DNA from: Bifidobacterium breve
GTDB lineage: Bacteria; Actinomycetota; Actinomycetes; S36-B12
Assembly (NCBI GenBank): GCA_943328365.2
Contig: CALPZT020000002.1
Location: 1 to 23,348, forward strand
Reading direction: 5' to 3'
DNA length: 23,348 nucleotides
Positions within the stretch are counted from its first letter, which is position 1. Each line of letters begins with the position of its first letter. The translations under genes were made by a program, and so were the position numbers. Of the stretch, positions 6,852-13,598 are shown in pieces. The notes beneath the pieces were generated by a model. It saw only the letters and a list, made by a program, of their open reading frames with translations, made no database searches and was not told the DNA's origin.

Positions 6852-8123
6852 ATGACCGCACGCCCAAACATCGCGCGCCAGCGCCCTCCGCAGTTTCCGA
6901 TTCGCGCCACATCTGCGCTCCTCTCGGGTGCCGTCGTCCTGGCGCTCCTCACGCTGGCCGTCCCGTCTCCGGCCATTGCGGATGTCGGGAGCTGGACGCG
7001 ACTGTCCGCCACGGCCGGAGGCGGCTACCCCACGATCGCAAACATCGACGAGCCAACGCTCGGACGTCTTGGCCCAGACCTCCAGGTCGTGTGGCCGGTG
7101 CAGACGAGCACCTCAACTGCCGAGTACCAGCAGGCGATCGTCAGCCGCGAGGGTCGGGCGACGCTGAGGGCGACACCGATCCTCACCGGTTGGGCGGAAC
7201 TCACCTCCGATCCGCGACTCATCACAGTGGGCGGCACCCAGTTCCTCGCCTTCAGCGGCCTTCGCAGCACCGACTCGAGCGACCCATTCGCCGCAGGAGC
7301 CGAGTACTTCTTGACCTCCGCTGACGGACGAACCTGGGAACTCGGACAGGGTTCCCTCTCCGAGTCGACGAGCGCCTATGCGGACTACGGGAACGACGCA
7401 GTCGACAGCGCCGGCACCCCGGTGTGGGTCGGAAACCCGGGAACGGTCACCGGTATCCGCTGGCAGTCCGGCACGTCACCAACCATTCCCTCACCGACTG
7501 GCGCGGGAGGCTCCTTCTCGCTCACGGGATGCTGCGCCTACAGCGCCGCCGCCGCTCGGGATGACTCGACAGGCGCGGTCATCGCCGCCTTCTACAGCAA
7601 CAGCAATGACGGAGCGGAGCAGGGCGTCCAGGTCGGACAGATACTCCCCGCCCCCGGAGCCTTCAGCCAAGCGCCCGGCTCCGTCACGACATCAGGTGGT
7701 TCGGCCGATTCCCTCTCCCCCGATCAGCGGGTGGCGATGGTGTCGCGACCGGGTGGCGGCGTTCTCGTTGCCTACAAGGTCGGTTACCCAACGACGAGCC
7801 GGATCCGCGTCTGGCAGGCGGGAACGGCGAGGCAGTTCGATATTCCTGGCTCCAGCGGTGCCCGAAGGATCTCAATGGCAGCGGAGCCCGGCGGACAGGT
7901 ATGGGTCACCTGGATTGCCGGCGACCGGGTGAAGTCAGCCCGGCTCAATGCCACCGGCGTCGTACCGCGATCCACGATCACCTGGGCGGGACCACCGCAG
8001 ACGTCAACCCTATGGAAGGTCGGCACCTCATCCGGGTCGGCGAAGCGCCTCGATGTGGTCATCACCGCCAGCGGAGCAGGTGGGTCCATCAACGTGTGGC
8101 ACCGTCAGGCCCTGCGACGCTGA
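6852..8123 (+). CDS. Secreted protein, probable beta-propeller, function unknown
   Basis: The 423-residue product starts at an ATG with GGAGG 6 nt upstream; the same frame is open back to 5967 only because mraZ lies antisense. A Sec signal peptide is clear: basic residues 1-18, hydrophobic core ~21-37, and AIA before a likely cut after Ala43. The mature part is rich in Gly, Ser, Thr and Trp. It has repeating strand-turn stretches such as FLTSADGRTWELGQ, PVWVGNPGT, AVIAAFYSNSNDG, VLVAYKVGYP and QVWVTWIAGD, reminiscent of BNR/sialidase-like propellers. I see no catalytic signature, no second membrane helix and no sorting signal, so it is predicted to be exported freely. It is divergent from mraZ, separated by a 217-bp region. 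The propeller call is by look only. Confidence 0.85.
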   Translation: MTARPNIARQRPPQFPIRATSALLSGAVVLALLTLAVPSPAIADVGSWTRLSATAGGGYPTIANIDEPTLGRLGPDLQVVWPVQTSTSTAEYQQAIVSREGRATLRATPILTGWAELTSDPRLITVGGTQFLAFSGLRSTDSSDPFAAGAEYFLTSADGRTWELGQGSLSESTSAYADYGNDAVDSAGTPVWVGNPGTVTGIRWQSGTSPTIPSPTGAGGSFSLTGCCAYSAAAARDDSTGAVIAAFYSNSNDGAEQGVQVGQILPAPGAFSQAPGSVTTSGGSADSLSPDQRVAMVSRPGGGVLVAYKVGYPTTSRIRVWQAGTARQFDIPGSSGARRISMAAEPGGQVWVTWIAGDRVKSARLNATGVVPRSTITWAGPPQTSTLWKVGTSSGSAKRLDVVITASGAGGSINVWHRQALRR

Positions 8124-8188
8124 ACGGGCGCAGGATCCGCTGACCGCGCCCAAGATTCAAGGGGAGCGTTGTTCGAGCGCACCTGAGT

Positions 8189-8194
8189 TATCGT
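8189..8194 (+). promoter_or_regulatory. Candidate -10 box (TATCGT) for leaderless DUF3048 gene
   Basis: TATCGT ends 6 nt before the ATG at 8201, and no Shine-Dalgarno is visible. That spacing would put the transcription start at or next to the ATG, as in actinobacterial leaderless genes. The following CAGC is shared with the box before the gene at 10482. Confidence 0.5.
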
Positions 8195-8200
8195 CAGCGC

Positions 8201-9343
8201 ATGCAGGAACGCCGAATCCCCATCGGACCCCTGCGGTCGACGGCGATCATCATCGCCATCGTGATCGCAGTTCCAGCCGTTGCCGCGGTCGCATCATGCT
8301 CAGGACCTGCGAACTCATCGGTGGACTCGTCAGCAACGGCAAGGCCGACCAGCTCTCCGACTCCGGACCCGATCATCACCCCCGCAGCGGCGCCGCTGCC
8401 GACGTCCCCTCTCACCGGACTCACCGAAATGTCACCGGCACCCGTTCTCGTCGTGAAACTCGACAACACTCGCAATGCACAGCCGCACGCGGGCCTGACG
8501 GATGCCGACATCGTCTACATCGAGGAAGTCGAATACGGAATCACCCGGCTTGCCGCCGTGTTCTCGAGCACGGTCCCCGAGCGCATCGGGCCGGTACGCT
8601 CCGCCCGGATCACCGACATCGACCTACTCGCTCAGTACGGGAGCCCTGCGTTCGCATTCTCAGGAGCCCAGCGCAAACTCCTGCCCGAGCTCGCCGCGGC
8701 GCCATTCATCGACATCTCTCCGAACAAGGGAGCATCGAGCTACAGCCGGGATTCGAACCGGCGGGCACCGTACAACTACTTCCTCGACGGCACCGTTGGC
8801 CTCAAGCGTGCCGAAGACGCCACGGTGGACCATGACATTGGGTTCACGTTCTCCGACGAACCGCCCGCCGGTGGGTCCCCCGCCATGAAGGCACGAATGG
8901 AGTGGAGCTACGCATCCGCCTCGTTCTCCTACGACGAGCAGACCCGCCTCTACCGTGTGCACCTGAACGGCGAGCGAGCCAAGGCCGAGGAGCATGACCG
9001 CGGGCAGAATGCCTCCACCGTCATCATCCAATACGTCGATCAGCAGCCTTCCGCCTACTTCGACAAGGGCGGCGGCAACACCCCGCACGCCGACACGATC
9101 GGACGCGGCCGGGCAGTCGTGCTTCGCGATGGCAGGTCCTGGGATGTGCGGTGGTCGCGACCAGACGCCGAATCGGGCACGACCTTCACACTGGCCGATG
9201 GCTCGTCCATGCCCTTCAAGCCCGGCCAGCAGTGGATCGTCCTGCTCGACCGCGATCGCACGGCCAAGATCACGGCGCCGGTTCCTGCGACCGCTGGTCC
9301 TCTTCCGGCACAGACGGGATCGTCATCACCCAGTCGTGGATGA
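8201..9343 (+). CDS. DUF3048 domain lipoprotein (YerB-like)
   Basis: The 380-residue product has a lipoprotein signal: basic head, hydrophobic run ~14-30, and lipobox VASC with Cys33. A Ser/Thr/Pro-rich linker follows. The body shows the DUF3048 hallmarks PVLVVKLDNTRNAQPHAGL, ADIVYIEEVEYGITRLAAVF, GPVRSARITDIDLL and, at the C-terminal end, DGSSMPFKPGQQWIVLL. It is predicted to sit on the outer face of the membrane. The biochemical role of DUF3048 is not established; the family includes Bacillus YerB. The start has no ribosome binding site but lies just after a TATCGT box, so leaderless translation is likely. The 3' end overlaps the convergent RDD gene by 74 bp. Confidence 0.92.
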   Translation: MQERRIPIGPLRSTAIIIAIVIAVPAVAAVASCSGPANSSVDSSATARPTSSPTPDPIITPAAAPLPTSPLTGLTEMSPAPVLVVKLDNTRNAQPHAGLTDADIVYIEEVEYGITRLAAVFSSTVPERIGPVRSARITDIDLLAQYGSPAFAFSGAQRKLLPELAAAPFIDISPNKGASSYSRDSNRRAPYNYFLDGTVGLKRAEDATVDHDIGFTFSDEPPAGGSPAMKARMEWSYASASFSYDEQTRLYRVHLNGERAKAEEHDRGQNASTVIIQYVDQQPSAYFDKGGGNTPHADTIGRGRAVVLRDGRSWDVRWSRPDAESGTTFTLADGSSMPFKPGQQWIVLLDRDRTAKITAPVPATAGPLPAQTGSSSPSRG

Positions 9344-9830
9344 CACTCGTCCGCATGACGACGTCCTGAAGGGATCGATTCTTCCGGCTCACGAACGCCC
9401 AGAGCAGCCCGATCGGCACCGCGGCGCAGAACACCGCTCGAACCGCAGCGCCCGCCCAGCCGAGTTGATCCCCCGCATGGTTCACGACGCGCAAGCCCAT
9501 GATGTGGCCACCGAAACTGCGCCCGGTAATCGCCCAGCCCCATGTCCAACTCGCCCAGAGGAGCGCGGCGCCAAGCACGATCGACCACTGGATGTGGGGG
9601 ATCTCCATGCCGGCCGTCCGGACAATGATGAACCGGAGGATCGCCGCGCAGGCATTGATGATGATGACGGTCACCACGACGAGGCCGAGGTCAATGAGGG
9701 CAGCCAGGCCTCGGGTCACGGCTCCAGCTCGGTGACCCTGAAAGGGTCGGGCCTCCCGCGGCACCGATGCCTCATCAACGTGAAGCGACTGGCCCCTTGC
9801 CGCGAGCGCCTCATATTCGCTGAACTTCAT
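9270..9830 (-). CDS. RDD family membrane protein
   Basis: The 186-residue product has the RDD layout: a cytoplasmic head, then three hydrophobic segments (~43-66, ~82-102, ~126-147). The family residues are Arg40 and Asp47 in RGLAALIDLGL, the GRSFGGHIMGLRVV loop (103-116), and a final NRSLQDVVMRTSVI where the Asp of RDD falls. The family is of uncertain transport or envelope function. The ATG overlaps the stop of the decapeptide-repeat gene upstream (ATGA), so the two are co-translated. The last 24 codons are antisense to the end of the DUF3048 gene. Confidence 0.9.
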   Translation of the reverse strand: MKFSEYEALAARGQSLHVDEASVPREARPFQGHRAGAVTRGLAALIDLGLVVVTVIIINACAAILRFIIVRTAGMEIPHIQWSIVLGAALLWASWTWGWAITGRSFGGHIMGLRVVNHAGDQLGWAGAAVRAVFCAAVPIGLLWAFVSRKNRSLQDVVMRTSVIHDWVMTIPSVPEEDQRSQEPAP

Positions 9831-10435
9831 CGGATCTCGCCTTCGCTGCCTGATTCCTCGGCTGCAGCCGATCCCGGCGCGGCATCGCCAGGAGCGGTCG
9901 TCGCCCGTGCCTTGCGCCGCAGCAGGATTGCGTCGGTGACCCGCGCAATCGCCTGATCGATTCCAATCGACTGCATTCGAGCTGCATTCATCGCATCGGT
10001 GGCGATACCGCCTGTCGACTCGCGGATGATCCGCGGGAGGTCGATTTCATCGACGATGTAGTTCGCGAGGTCGATAAGCGGCAGTCGATCGATGATCGGC
10101 CCGAGATTCGCTTGCTCGACGATTCGATCGATGTCGACCCGATTGATCACCAGTTCCGTGAGGTCCATCTGATCCAGGGTCTCCTGCACCACCCTGTTCA
10201 GGTCAACTCGATCCAGGACCATCCGGGTGAGGTCAAGCCGATCGAGCACGAGGGCGAGGGCACCGGGCACCACTCGATTCAAGGTCTCGTTCACCGCACC
10301 CGACACTGCACGGTCGACGGCCACCGCGATCGTCGATGCCGCCCCGCCGACAGCAGACAGCAGCGACTCCAGCGGACCGGGATCCTGCTGGGGACGCTGC
10401 GGCAGGACGATGACGAGTTCGGCGCTTCCTGGCAT
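9827..10435 (-). CDS. Decapeptide-repeat protein upstream of RDD gene, function unknown
   Basis: From the preferred ATG at 10435 the product is 202 residues. The centre contains about six degenerate ten-residue repeats of the form hD-x-h-DL-x-R-hh: LDRLDLTRMV (64-73), LDRVDLNRVV (74-83), LDQMDLTELV (87-96), INRVDIDRIV (97-106), IDRLPLIDLA (115-124) and VDEIDLPRII (128-137). The regularity suggests an elongated helical repeat or solenoid with an acidic face. No signal peptide or membrane helix is convincing, and the tail is Ala/Glu-rich. The frame extends to 10576 but that part runs past the divergent lipase start and looks non-coding. There is no good Shine-Dalgarno. Coupling to the RDD gene suggests a partner role. 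Confidence 0.82.
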   Translation of the reverse strand: MPGSAELVIVLPQRPQQDPGPLESLLSAVGGAASTIAVAVDRAVSGAVNETLNRVVPGALALVLDRLDLTRMVLDRVDLNRVVQETLDQMDLTELVINRVDIDRIVEQANLGPIIDRLPLIDLANYIVDEIDLPRIIRESTGGIATDAMNAARMQSIGIDQAIARVTDAILLRRKARATTAPGDAAPGSAAAEESGSEGEIR

Positions 10436-10468
10436 GGACCCATCATGGGCCACGTCAGCGCGTGAGGC

Positions 10469-10474
10469 TACCGT
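10469..10474 (+). promoter_or_regulatory. Candidate -10 box (TACCGT) for leaderless lipase gene
   Basis: TACCGT ends 7 nt before the ATG at 10482, with no Shine-Dalgarno between. It is followed by CAGC, as at 8189. Only 46 bp separate this gene from the divergent repeat-protein gene. Confidence 0.5.
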
Positions 10475-10481
10475 CAGCACC

Positions 10482-11720
10482 ATGCGCGCAGTGAAATGGT
10501 TGCTCCTGATCGTTGCACTCTTGGTCGTTACCGTCGCTGCTGTTGCCTTTGGCCTGATCGAACACAGAAAGAGCACGACAACAGCTCAACAGGACGCCCT
10601 CGCTGCGTTTTACCAGCCGCCGAGTCCCATCCCACGTGAACTCGGCACAGTCGTTCGCATGGAACCGCTGGGCGTCACCGTCCCGGGCGGTACCGGCTTT
10701 CGCATGCTGTACGTCTCGCAGCGGCCGGACGGCGAACCCGCCGTTTCAGGGGGCATGCTGTTCATCCCATCGACCCCTGCCCCGCCTGAGGGCCGGCCCG
10801 TCGTTGCGTGGGCCCACGGCACACTCGGCATGGGCGATGCCTGCACGCCATCGCGTTCGACAAACCCGTTGCAGGACACCGATAACTGGCTCGGCGAGAT
10901 GATGGATCTCGGCTGGGTCGTCGTGTCGACCGACTACGTCGGAATGGGCACACCGGGGCCGAATCTCTACCTCGTTGCCCAGGCGGAGGCACGCGACGTG
11001 GTCAACTCGGTGCGCGCGGCCAGGAACGTGCCCGAGGCACACGCGGGCAAACGATTCATCGCGTGGGGTCACTCGCAGGGCGGCCACTCCTCGCTCTGGA
11101 CGGGGCACCTCGCGCGAACCCTCGCACCCGAACTCGAGCTCATCGCGGTCGCAGCCGCTGCCCCCGCAGCGGAGTTGAACCGCATCATCGGTGCGCAATG
11201 GAAAACGCCGGTCGGGTGGGTTATCGGCCCGGAGGTGGAGCAGTCATGGCCAGTCGTCTATCCGCAACTGCCGCTTGAGGGAGTCATCACCGCTCGCGGG
11301 CTCGCAAACAGCGAGCGCCTCGCGAATGAGTGCATCGTGGTCGCTGGAATCGAGGGGCTCGCCCGTACCGACCTCGGACAGGACTACTTCGTCGCCGATC
11401 CCGTCACGAATGCGGCGTGGGCGGCAGCCGGCCGAGAGCAGACTCCGCAGCCGCTTCCCGCGGACATGCCGGTGTTCATCGCCCAGAGCACGGCGGACGC
11501 AGTAGTTCTGGCATGGCCCAATGGCGTGCTGCAGGACACGTGGTGCGCCGCGGGCTCGACCCTGTCGATGCTCTGGCTCGGCAAGGTCAATCACCAGGAC
11601 ACCGCAATGGTCGCCGGTCCTCAGGTCGTTTCCTGGATTGCCGATCGTTTCGCCGGACGTCCGGCTGGGCGTACCTGCGATGTTCCGCCCCCGGTACGCG
11701 CCCCTACGACAAGCGGCTAG
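10482..11720 (+). CDS. Exported or membrane-anchored alpha/beta hydrolase, secretory lipase (LIP) family
   Basis: The 412-residue product opens with MRAVKWLLLIVALL, a signal anchor or uncleaved signal (~6-25) with no clear cut site. It then has the alpha/beta-hydrolase oxyanion strand VVAWAHGTLG (~108-116), DYVGMGTPG (151-159), and the nucleophile elbow GHSQGG with Ser198. The catalytic Asp is probably in STADAVV and the His in KVNHQD near the C-terminus. This matches fungal-type secretory lipases that also occur widely in actinobacteria, so an esterase/lipase acting outside the membrane is likely; substrate unknown. The frame is open further upstream, but that part is antisense to the repeat gene. 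The start follows a TACCGT box with no Shine-Dalgarno. Its TAG stop shares CTAG with the convergent DUF3040 stop. Confidence 0.9.
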   Translation: MRAVKWLLLIVALLVVTVAAVAFGLIEHRKSTTTAQQDALAAFYQPPSPIPRELGTVVRMEPLGVTVPGGTGFRMLYVSQRPDGEPAVSGGMLFIPSTPAPPEGRPVVAWAHGTLGMGDACTPSRSTNPLQDTDNWLGEMMDLGWVVVSTDYVGMGTPGPNLYLVAQAEARDVVNSVRAARNVPEAHAGKRFIAWGHSQGGHSSLWTGHLARTLAPELELIAVAAAAPAAELNRIIGAQWKTPVGWVIGPEVEQSWPVVYPQLPLEGVITARGLANSERLANECIVVAGIEGLARTDLGQDYFVADPVTNAAWAAAGREQTPQPLPADMPVFIAQSTADAVVLAWPNGVLQDTWCAAGSTLSMLWLGKVNHQDTAMVAGPQVVSWIADRFAGRPAGRTCDVPPPVRAPTTSG

Positions 11721-12115
11721 AGGCCGCCTTCCTCGTTTCGCTTGCGCCACCTGTCCTCGAGGCGATCCATGAAGCCGCCTGATTTTGGCGCCTGCTGCGG
11801 CGCGGCCGGTGCCTGCGCGCCCGGCTCCTGCTCAGTCGCCGGTACGGATGGCATTCTGAATGCCGAGTAGGCGAGAACCGCTCCGACAAGCATGAGGGCG
11901 AACCCACCGACTCCGAGGGCGATAACGGTCGTGGTGACGCCCGCGAGGATGAGACCAAGGCCGACGAGGACGCCAAGAACGCCAAGTGCCGCACGGCCGC
12001 GCGATGCACGAGCCCCGCTTGCGGATCTCAGGCTCGTCGCGAACTTCGGATCCTCGGCGTAGAGAGCGCGCTCCATTTGGTCGAGCAGGCGCTGCTCATG
12101 CTCGGACAGCGGCAT
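11717..12115 (-). CDS. DUF3040 membrane protein
   Basis: The 132-residue product starts MPLSEHEQRLLDQMERALYA, the DUF3040 signature, followed by the basic stretch SLRSASGARASRGR. Two membrane helices lie in the middle (GVLGVLVGLGLILAGVTTTV and ALGVGGFALMLVGAVLAYSA). A Pro/Gln/Ala-rich tail follows and ends DRLEDRWRKRNEEGG. Function is unknown; the family is actinobacterial and often found near dcw genes. The ATG at 12115 follows AAAGGGG at about 7 nt. The open frame to 12217 runs through tandem repeats and lacks that site, so it is rejected as coding. Three 18-bp repeats lie just upstream. Confidence 0.9.
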   Translation of the reverse strand: MPLSEHEQRLLDQMERALYAEDPKFATSLRSASGARASRGRAALGVLGVLVGLGLILAGVTTTVIALGVGGFALMLVGAVLAYSAFRMPSVPATEQEPGAQAPAAPQQAPKSGGFMDRLEDRWRKRNEEGGL

Positions 12116-12138
12116 GGCCAAACCCCTTTCGTGGTCGC

Positions 12139-12192
12139 GCATCACAAACGTGACGCTCAAAACAAACGTTACGCTCCCAACAAGCATGACGC
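12139..12192 (-). repeat. Three tandem 18-bp imperfect repeats upstream of DUF3040 gene
   Basis: Reading the minus strand, units GCGTCATGCTTGTTGGGA (12192-12175), GCGTAACGTTTGTTTTGA (12174-12157) and GCGTCACGTTTGTGATGC (12156-12139) are contiguous. The last is itself nearly palindromic. They end 23 bp before the ATG, beyond the Shine-Dalgarno, so they lie in the promoter or 5' UTR and may be an operator array. The remainder of 12116-12286 shows no gene. Confidence 0.7.
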
Positions 12193-12286
12193 CCCGCGAG
12201 GAGACGGTACTCACCAAGGATATGCCTGAGCCGCACCAAACGGAACCTCAGCGGGTCATCCGGACCTGTCATGAACACCCGCGGAC

Positions 12287-13543
12287 TCATCGGTGCGATC
12301 CGTCATCGCTGACAGGCAACTCGACGAGCCTCGCCGGACGCACGGACTTCGAGCCGAAACGGGCCCGAATCGCGTCAACGGCAATCTCTGCCTCGCGTCT
12401 TCCCTGCTCCGGGGCGCCGAGCGCAAGCTGTCGCGCTGCTCCTTGCGCAGGCTGGAGTCCCTCGACTCGAATCCCGACAAGACGAATCCTGGCCCGCTGC
12501 AGCCCAAGGGCATCAAACAGACCCCTGGCCGTGTCGTAGAGATCCTGGGTCACGTCGACCGGACCGGGCATCGTTTTGGAGCGGGTGATCGTCGTGAAGT
12601 CGGCGAATCGGACCTTCAGTTGGACAGTGCGACCGACCTGCCCGGTCAAGCGCAATCTGCCACCCACCTGATCGGCAAGCTTCAGCAGATGCGCATGAAC
12701 AGCCTCTGCATCATCGATGTCGTCATCGAAGGTCTCCTCGGCACCAATGCTCTTCTCCGGCTCGCTCGGATTCACCCGCCGGGAATCCCGGCCCCAGGAG
12801 AGCTCGTACAGGTGCCGGCCCGCCGCCTGGCCAAGCACCCGCTGCAAGGTCGACACCGGGGTGCTCGCAATATCGCCGACCGTACGCAGGCCTAGTCGCT
12901 CGAGCTGCAGTTCGGTCTTCTCCCCCACGCCCCACAGCGCACCAACCGGCAGCGGGTGGAGGAACTCAATCACCTGATCAGCCGGCACGACGAGAAGGCC
13001 GTCCGGCTTGCTCCGGGTCGAGGCCAACTTGGCAACGAACTTCGTCGGGGCCACCCCGACCGAGCAGGTGATCCGCTGCTCATCGAAGACACGTGAGCGG
13101 ATGAGCTCTCCGATGGCTTTTGGCGAGCCAAGCCGGCGCAGGGCTCCGGAGACGTCAAGGAAGGCTTCATCGAGGCTGAGCGGTTCGACGAGCGGGGTGA
13201 TCGAGTGAAAGAGCGACATCACGCCCCTGCTGACCTCTGCGTACGCGCGGTGGTCTGGCTGGATGACGACAGCGTCGGGCGCCAGCCGGCGAGCCCTCGA
13301 CATCGGCATCGCCGAGTGCACGCCCATCGCCCGTGCCTCATAGGTGGCAGAGAGGACGACCCCGCGGCCGCCGCCACCACCGACGATGACGGGCGTGCCT
13401 TGCAGCTCGGGCCTGGACCGCAGTTCGACGAGTGCATAGAAAGCGTCCATGTCGACGTGCAGGATCGTGCAGCCCGTATCCTCTGCACCGAGGCCTGTGG
13501 GCAGGCTCGACCGGCGCACCTGACTGCGACTCACGGTTGCCAT
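12287..13543 (-). CDS. dinB: Y-family DNA polymerase IV (DinB), catalytically intact
   Basis: The 418-residue product is a translesion polymerase. The metal-binding residues are present: Asp31 in ILHVDMDAFY and Asp125-Glu126 in PLSLDEAFLDV, so it is not an inactive ImuB-type protein. The palm/fingers region carries YEARAMGVHSAMP. The HhH thumb follows (LPVGALWGVGEKTELQLERLGL, residues ~197 on), then the little finger. A clamp-binding motif is weak: RQLALGAP near the C-terminus lacks the usual Leu-Phe. The first ~25 residues are an extension. The ATG at 13543 abuts AGAAG; a GTG three codons later would have better 9-nt spacing. It lies 39 bp after dnaE2, across a tandem repeat, and is the last gene of the SOS operon. 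Confidence 0.95.
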   Translation of the reverse strand: MATVSRSQVRRSSLPTGLGAEDTGCTILHVDMDAFYALVELRSRPELQGTPVIVGGGGGRGVVLSATYEARAMGVHSAMPMSRARRLAPDAVVIQPDHRAYAEVSRGVMSLFHSITPLVEPLSLDEAFLDVSGALRRLGSPKAIGELIRSRVFDEQRITCSVGVAPTKFVAKLASTRSKPDGLLVVPADQVIEFLHPLPVGALWGVGEKTELQLERLGLRTVGDIASTPVSTLQRVLGQAAGRHLYELSWGRDSRRVNPSEPEKSIGAEETFDDDIDDAEAVHAHLLKLADQVGGRLRLTGQVGRTVQLKVRFADFTTITRSKTMPGPVDVTQDLYDTARGLFDALGLQRARIRLVGIRVEGLQPAQGAARQLALGAPEQGRREAEIAVDAIRARFGSKSVRPARLVELPVSDDGSHR

Positions 13544-13544
13544 C

Positions 13545-13598
13545 TTCTACCAGCCACAGCTCTTCTACCAGCCACTGCTCTTCTACCAGCCACTGCTG
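13545..13598 (-). repeat. Three tandem 18-bp repeats at the dnaE2-dinB junction
   Basis: Three contiguous copies of an 18-bp unit (plus strand TTCTACCAGCCACTGCTC with 1-2 changes) occupy 13545-13562, 13563-13580 and 13581-13598. On the coding strand each copy reads GGC TGG TAG AAG in the dnaE2 frame. The first copy therefore supplies the dnaE2 stop, and the next two repeat it as further in-frame stops. The third copy ends next to the dinB ATG. Confidence 0.9.

Noticed and set aside
11717..11720. Sharing of CTAG by the convergent lipase and DUF3040 stop codons as a functional element
   Set aside because: A 4-bp overlap of convergent stops is easily produced by chance in compact genomes.
12139..13598. 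Possible CRISPR array from the two sets of 18-bp repeats
   Set aside because: Units are contiguous with no spacers, the two sets differ in sequence, and no cas genes are present.
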